Part shown: in pieces, positions 5,728-6,645 of the stretch
Layout: each line of letters begins with the position of its first letter
How positions within the stretch are numbered: the stretch's first letter is position 1
Origin: Spirochaetaceae bacterium
GTDB lineage: Bacteria; Spirochaetota; Spirochaetia; DSM-27196; SLST01
DNA length: 6,645 bases
NCBI GenBank assembly: GCA_007129695.1
Contig: SKVA01000553.1
Location: 1-6,645 of the forward strand
Direction: 5' to 3'
The notes under the pieces: model-generated
The model's database searches: none
What the model saw: the letters and a program-made list of their open reading frames with translations, nothing else
Told to the model about the DNA's origin: nothing
Program-made: the position numbers and the translations under genes

Positions 5728-6645
5728 CTATATGACGTCGGTGTAGAAGTCGGAGCGTGGACCGGCAAGCGACCGCCAACCCATCTTGATGACCGGAGCG
5801 GCGGTCGCGCGGTATGATCCCGGAACGTTCACACTGAGGCGCGAGTCGCGGTAGTCCCACTCGATCTCACGGTCGTTCCCGATGATCCGGACGCAGAACT
5901 CGTCCTCCTCGCCTTTTGCGAGCTTCGGTCGCGGGATCCGGCGCACATCGATGTGGTCCAGAGTGATCCGAAGCGCGCGCGGCGCATCGAGCAGGATCGC
6001 GTAGAGCGCGTTCTCCCGCGTCGTGAAGCGGACCGGAACGCCCTGATCGGTAACCCCTTCGGCACGGACCCACGGACGGGTCCGGAAGACGGCCTCTCCG
6101 TGGACCGCGAGCCATTCGGCAAACTCGGCGAGCGGCCGCCGCTGCTCGACGGGGATCCGACCCGACGGCGTCGGGCCGACGCTGAGCAGGAGGTTCCCGT
6201 TACGGGCGACGACGTCAACGAACAGATGAATGAGCGATCGACCGTCGATGATCTGATCGGAGCCTTCGTCGCGGTTATAGCCGAATGAGTTGCCGAGCGC
6301 GCGAACGAGCTCCCACGGTCGCGCCGGAATGCCGCCCGGGACCGAGTACTCCACGGTGCGGTAGTCACCCGAGGTACCGATCGGCTCTCCGTTTGTGTAC
6401 GCGCGCTTCATCCGCGCGGCGACAAGCGACCGGAGAGCGCGGGCGCGGGAAGCGACGGCACGAAGCGGCGCGACCGGAAACGCCGATCCGGGTAACCACC
6501 ACCCGCTGTTCGTGAGTCGATCCTCGGCAGATCGGCGGTACTCCCTGATGGTGCGTGCGGCTGGGCCAGGCGGAAGACCGTACTGACCCCACAGCAGATC
6601 GGGCTGGTAGCGGTCGATCAGCTCGCGTAGATGGCCATCGACGTA
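5728..6645 (-). CDS. GH29 alpha-L-fucosidase-family protein, 5' end beyond window; catalytic Asp position is Gln
   Basis: The frame enters open at the right edge and continues without a stop for 305 codons to TAG at 5728-5730. The internal ATG at 6411 is not the start, because conserved GH29 sequence precedes it. GH29 enzymes release alpha-L-fucose with retention and are usually 430-500 residues, so about the last two-thirds is present. Visible family blocks are RYQPDLLWGQYGLP (fragment residues 12-25), GDYRTVEYSVPGG (93-105), SFGYNRDEG (120-128), FVDVVARNGNLLLSVGP (142-158), and an EWLAVHGEAVFRTRPW block near 176-191. A C-terminal beta-sandwich of about 110 residues follows. Compared with the Thermotoga maritima enzyme, Glu99 matches the acid/base E266, but the nucleophile D224 is replaced by Gln21 (W-G-Q-Y-G against W-N-D-M-G). 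The stretch between them is about 39 residues longer and rich in Arg and Ala. The protein may therefore be a non-catalytic or altered-mechanism family member. Any signal peptide would be outside the window. Confidence 0.88.
   Translation of the reverse strand, partial: YVDGHLRELIDRYQPDLLWGQYGLPPGPAARTIREYRRSAEDRLTNSGWWLPGSAFPVAPLRAVASRARALRSLVAARMKRAYTNGEPIGTSGDYRTVEYSVPGGIPARPWELVRALGNSFGYNRDEGSDQIIDGRSLIHLFVDVVARNGNLLLSVGPTPSGRIPVEQRRPLAEFAEWLAVHGEAVFRTRPWVRAEGVTDQGVPVRFTTRENALYAILLDAPRALRITLDHIDVRRIPRPKLAKGEEDEFCVRIIGNDREIEWDYRDSRLSVNVPGSYRATAAPVIKMGWRSLAGPRSDFYTDVI

Noticed and set aside
5728..6411. Treating the ATG at 6409-6411 as the start of a short, truncated fucosidase gene
   Set aside because: The same frame is open to the window edge, and the upstream 78 codons carry GH29 sequence (RYQPDLLWGQYG). 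The ATG is internal and the gene is only cut by the window.

Overview
The window is GC-rich (roughly two-thirds G+C by eye), densely coding bacterial chromosome with intergenic gaps of only about 50 to 80 bases. I see six genes, two of them cut by the window edges. I see no RNA gene, insertion sequence, phage gene, CRISPR array or long repeat. The mix of a heparinase II/III-type protein, a GH29 fucosidase-family protein and a biotin-dependent carboxyltransferase suits a free-living or host-associated heterotroph that uses complex glycans. The sequence alone does not fix the phylum; a spirochaete, planctomycete or similar high-GC Gram-negative lineage is a guess.

Left part (1-1493, minus strand): a family 6 uracil-DNA-glycosylase-superfamily enzyme (hypoxanthine-DNA glycosylase type) lies 49 bases upstream of a carboxyltransferase subunit of the propionyl-CoA carboxylase / methylmalonyl-CoA decarboxylase class. 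The latter has a strong ribosome binding site and runs off the left edge. A 77-base divergent gap (1494-1570) separates this pair from the plus-strand genes.

Middle part (1571-4319, plus strand): a 652-residue heparinase II/III family protein with no visible signal peptide is followed after 52 bases by a HAD-superfamily phosphatase of the phosphoglycolate phosphatase / PpaX type.

Right part (4243-6645, minus strand): the C-terminal two-thirds of a GH29 alpha-L-fucosidase-family protein enters from the right edge. It is followed after 51 bases by a 477-residue acyltransferase-like protein (HX4D motif) with a long uncharacterised C-terminal region. The acyltransferase gene converges on, and overlaps by 77 bases, the HAD gene.

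A plausible reading is that the heparinase-like and fucosidase-like proteins act on a glycan, but no transporter or regulator is in the window. The most notable observation is that the GH29 protein has Gln where the family has its catalytic Asp nucleophile, while the usual acid/base Glu position is kept. No clearly novel multi-gene system is visible.
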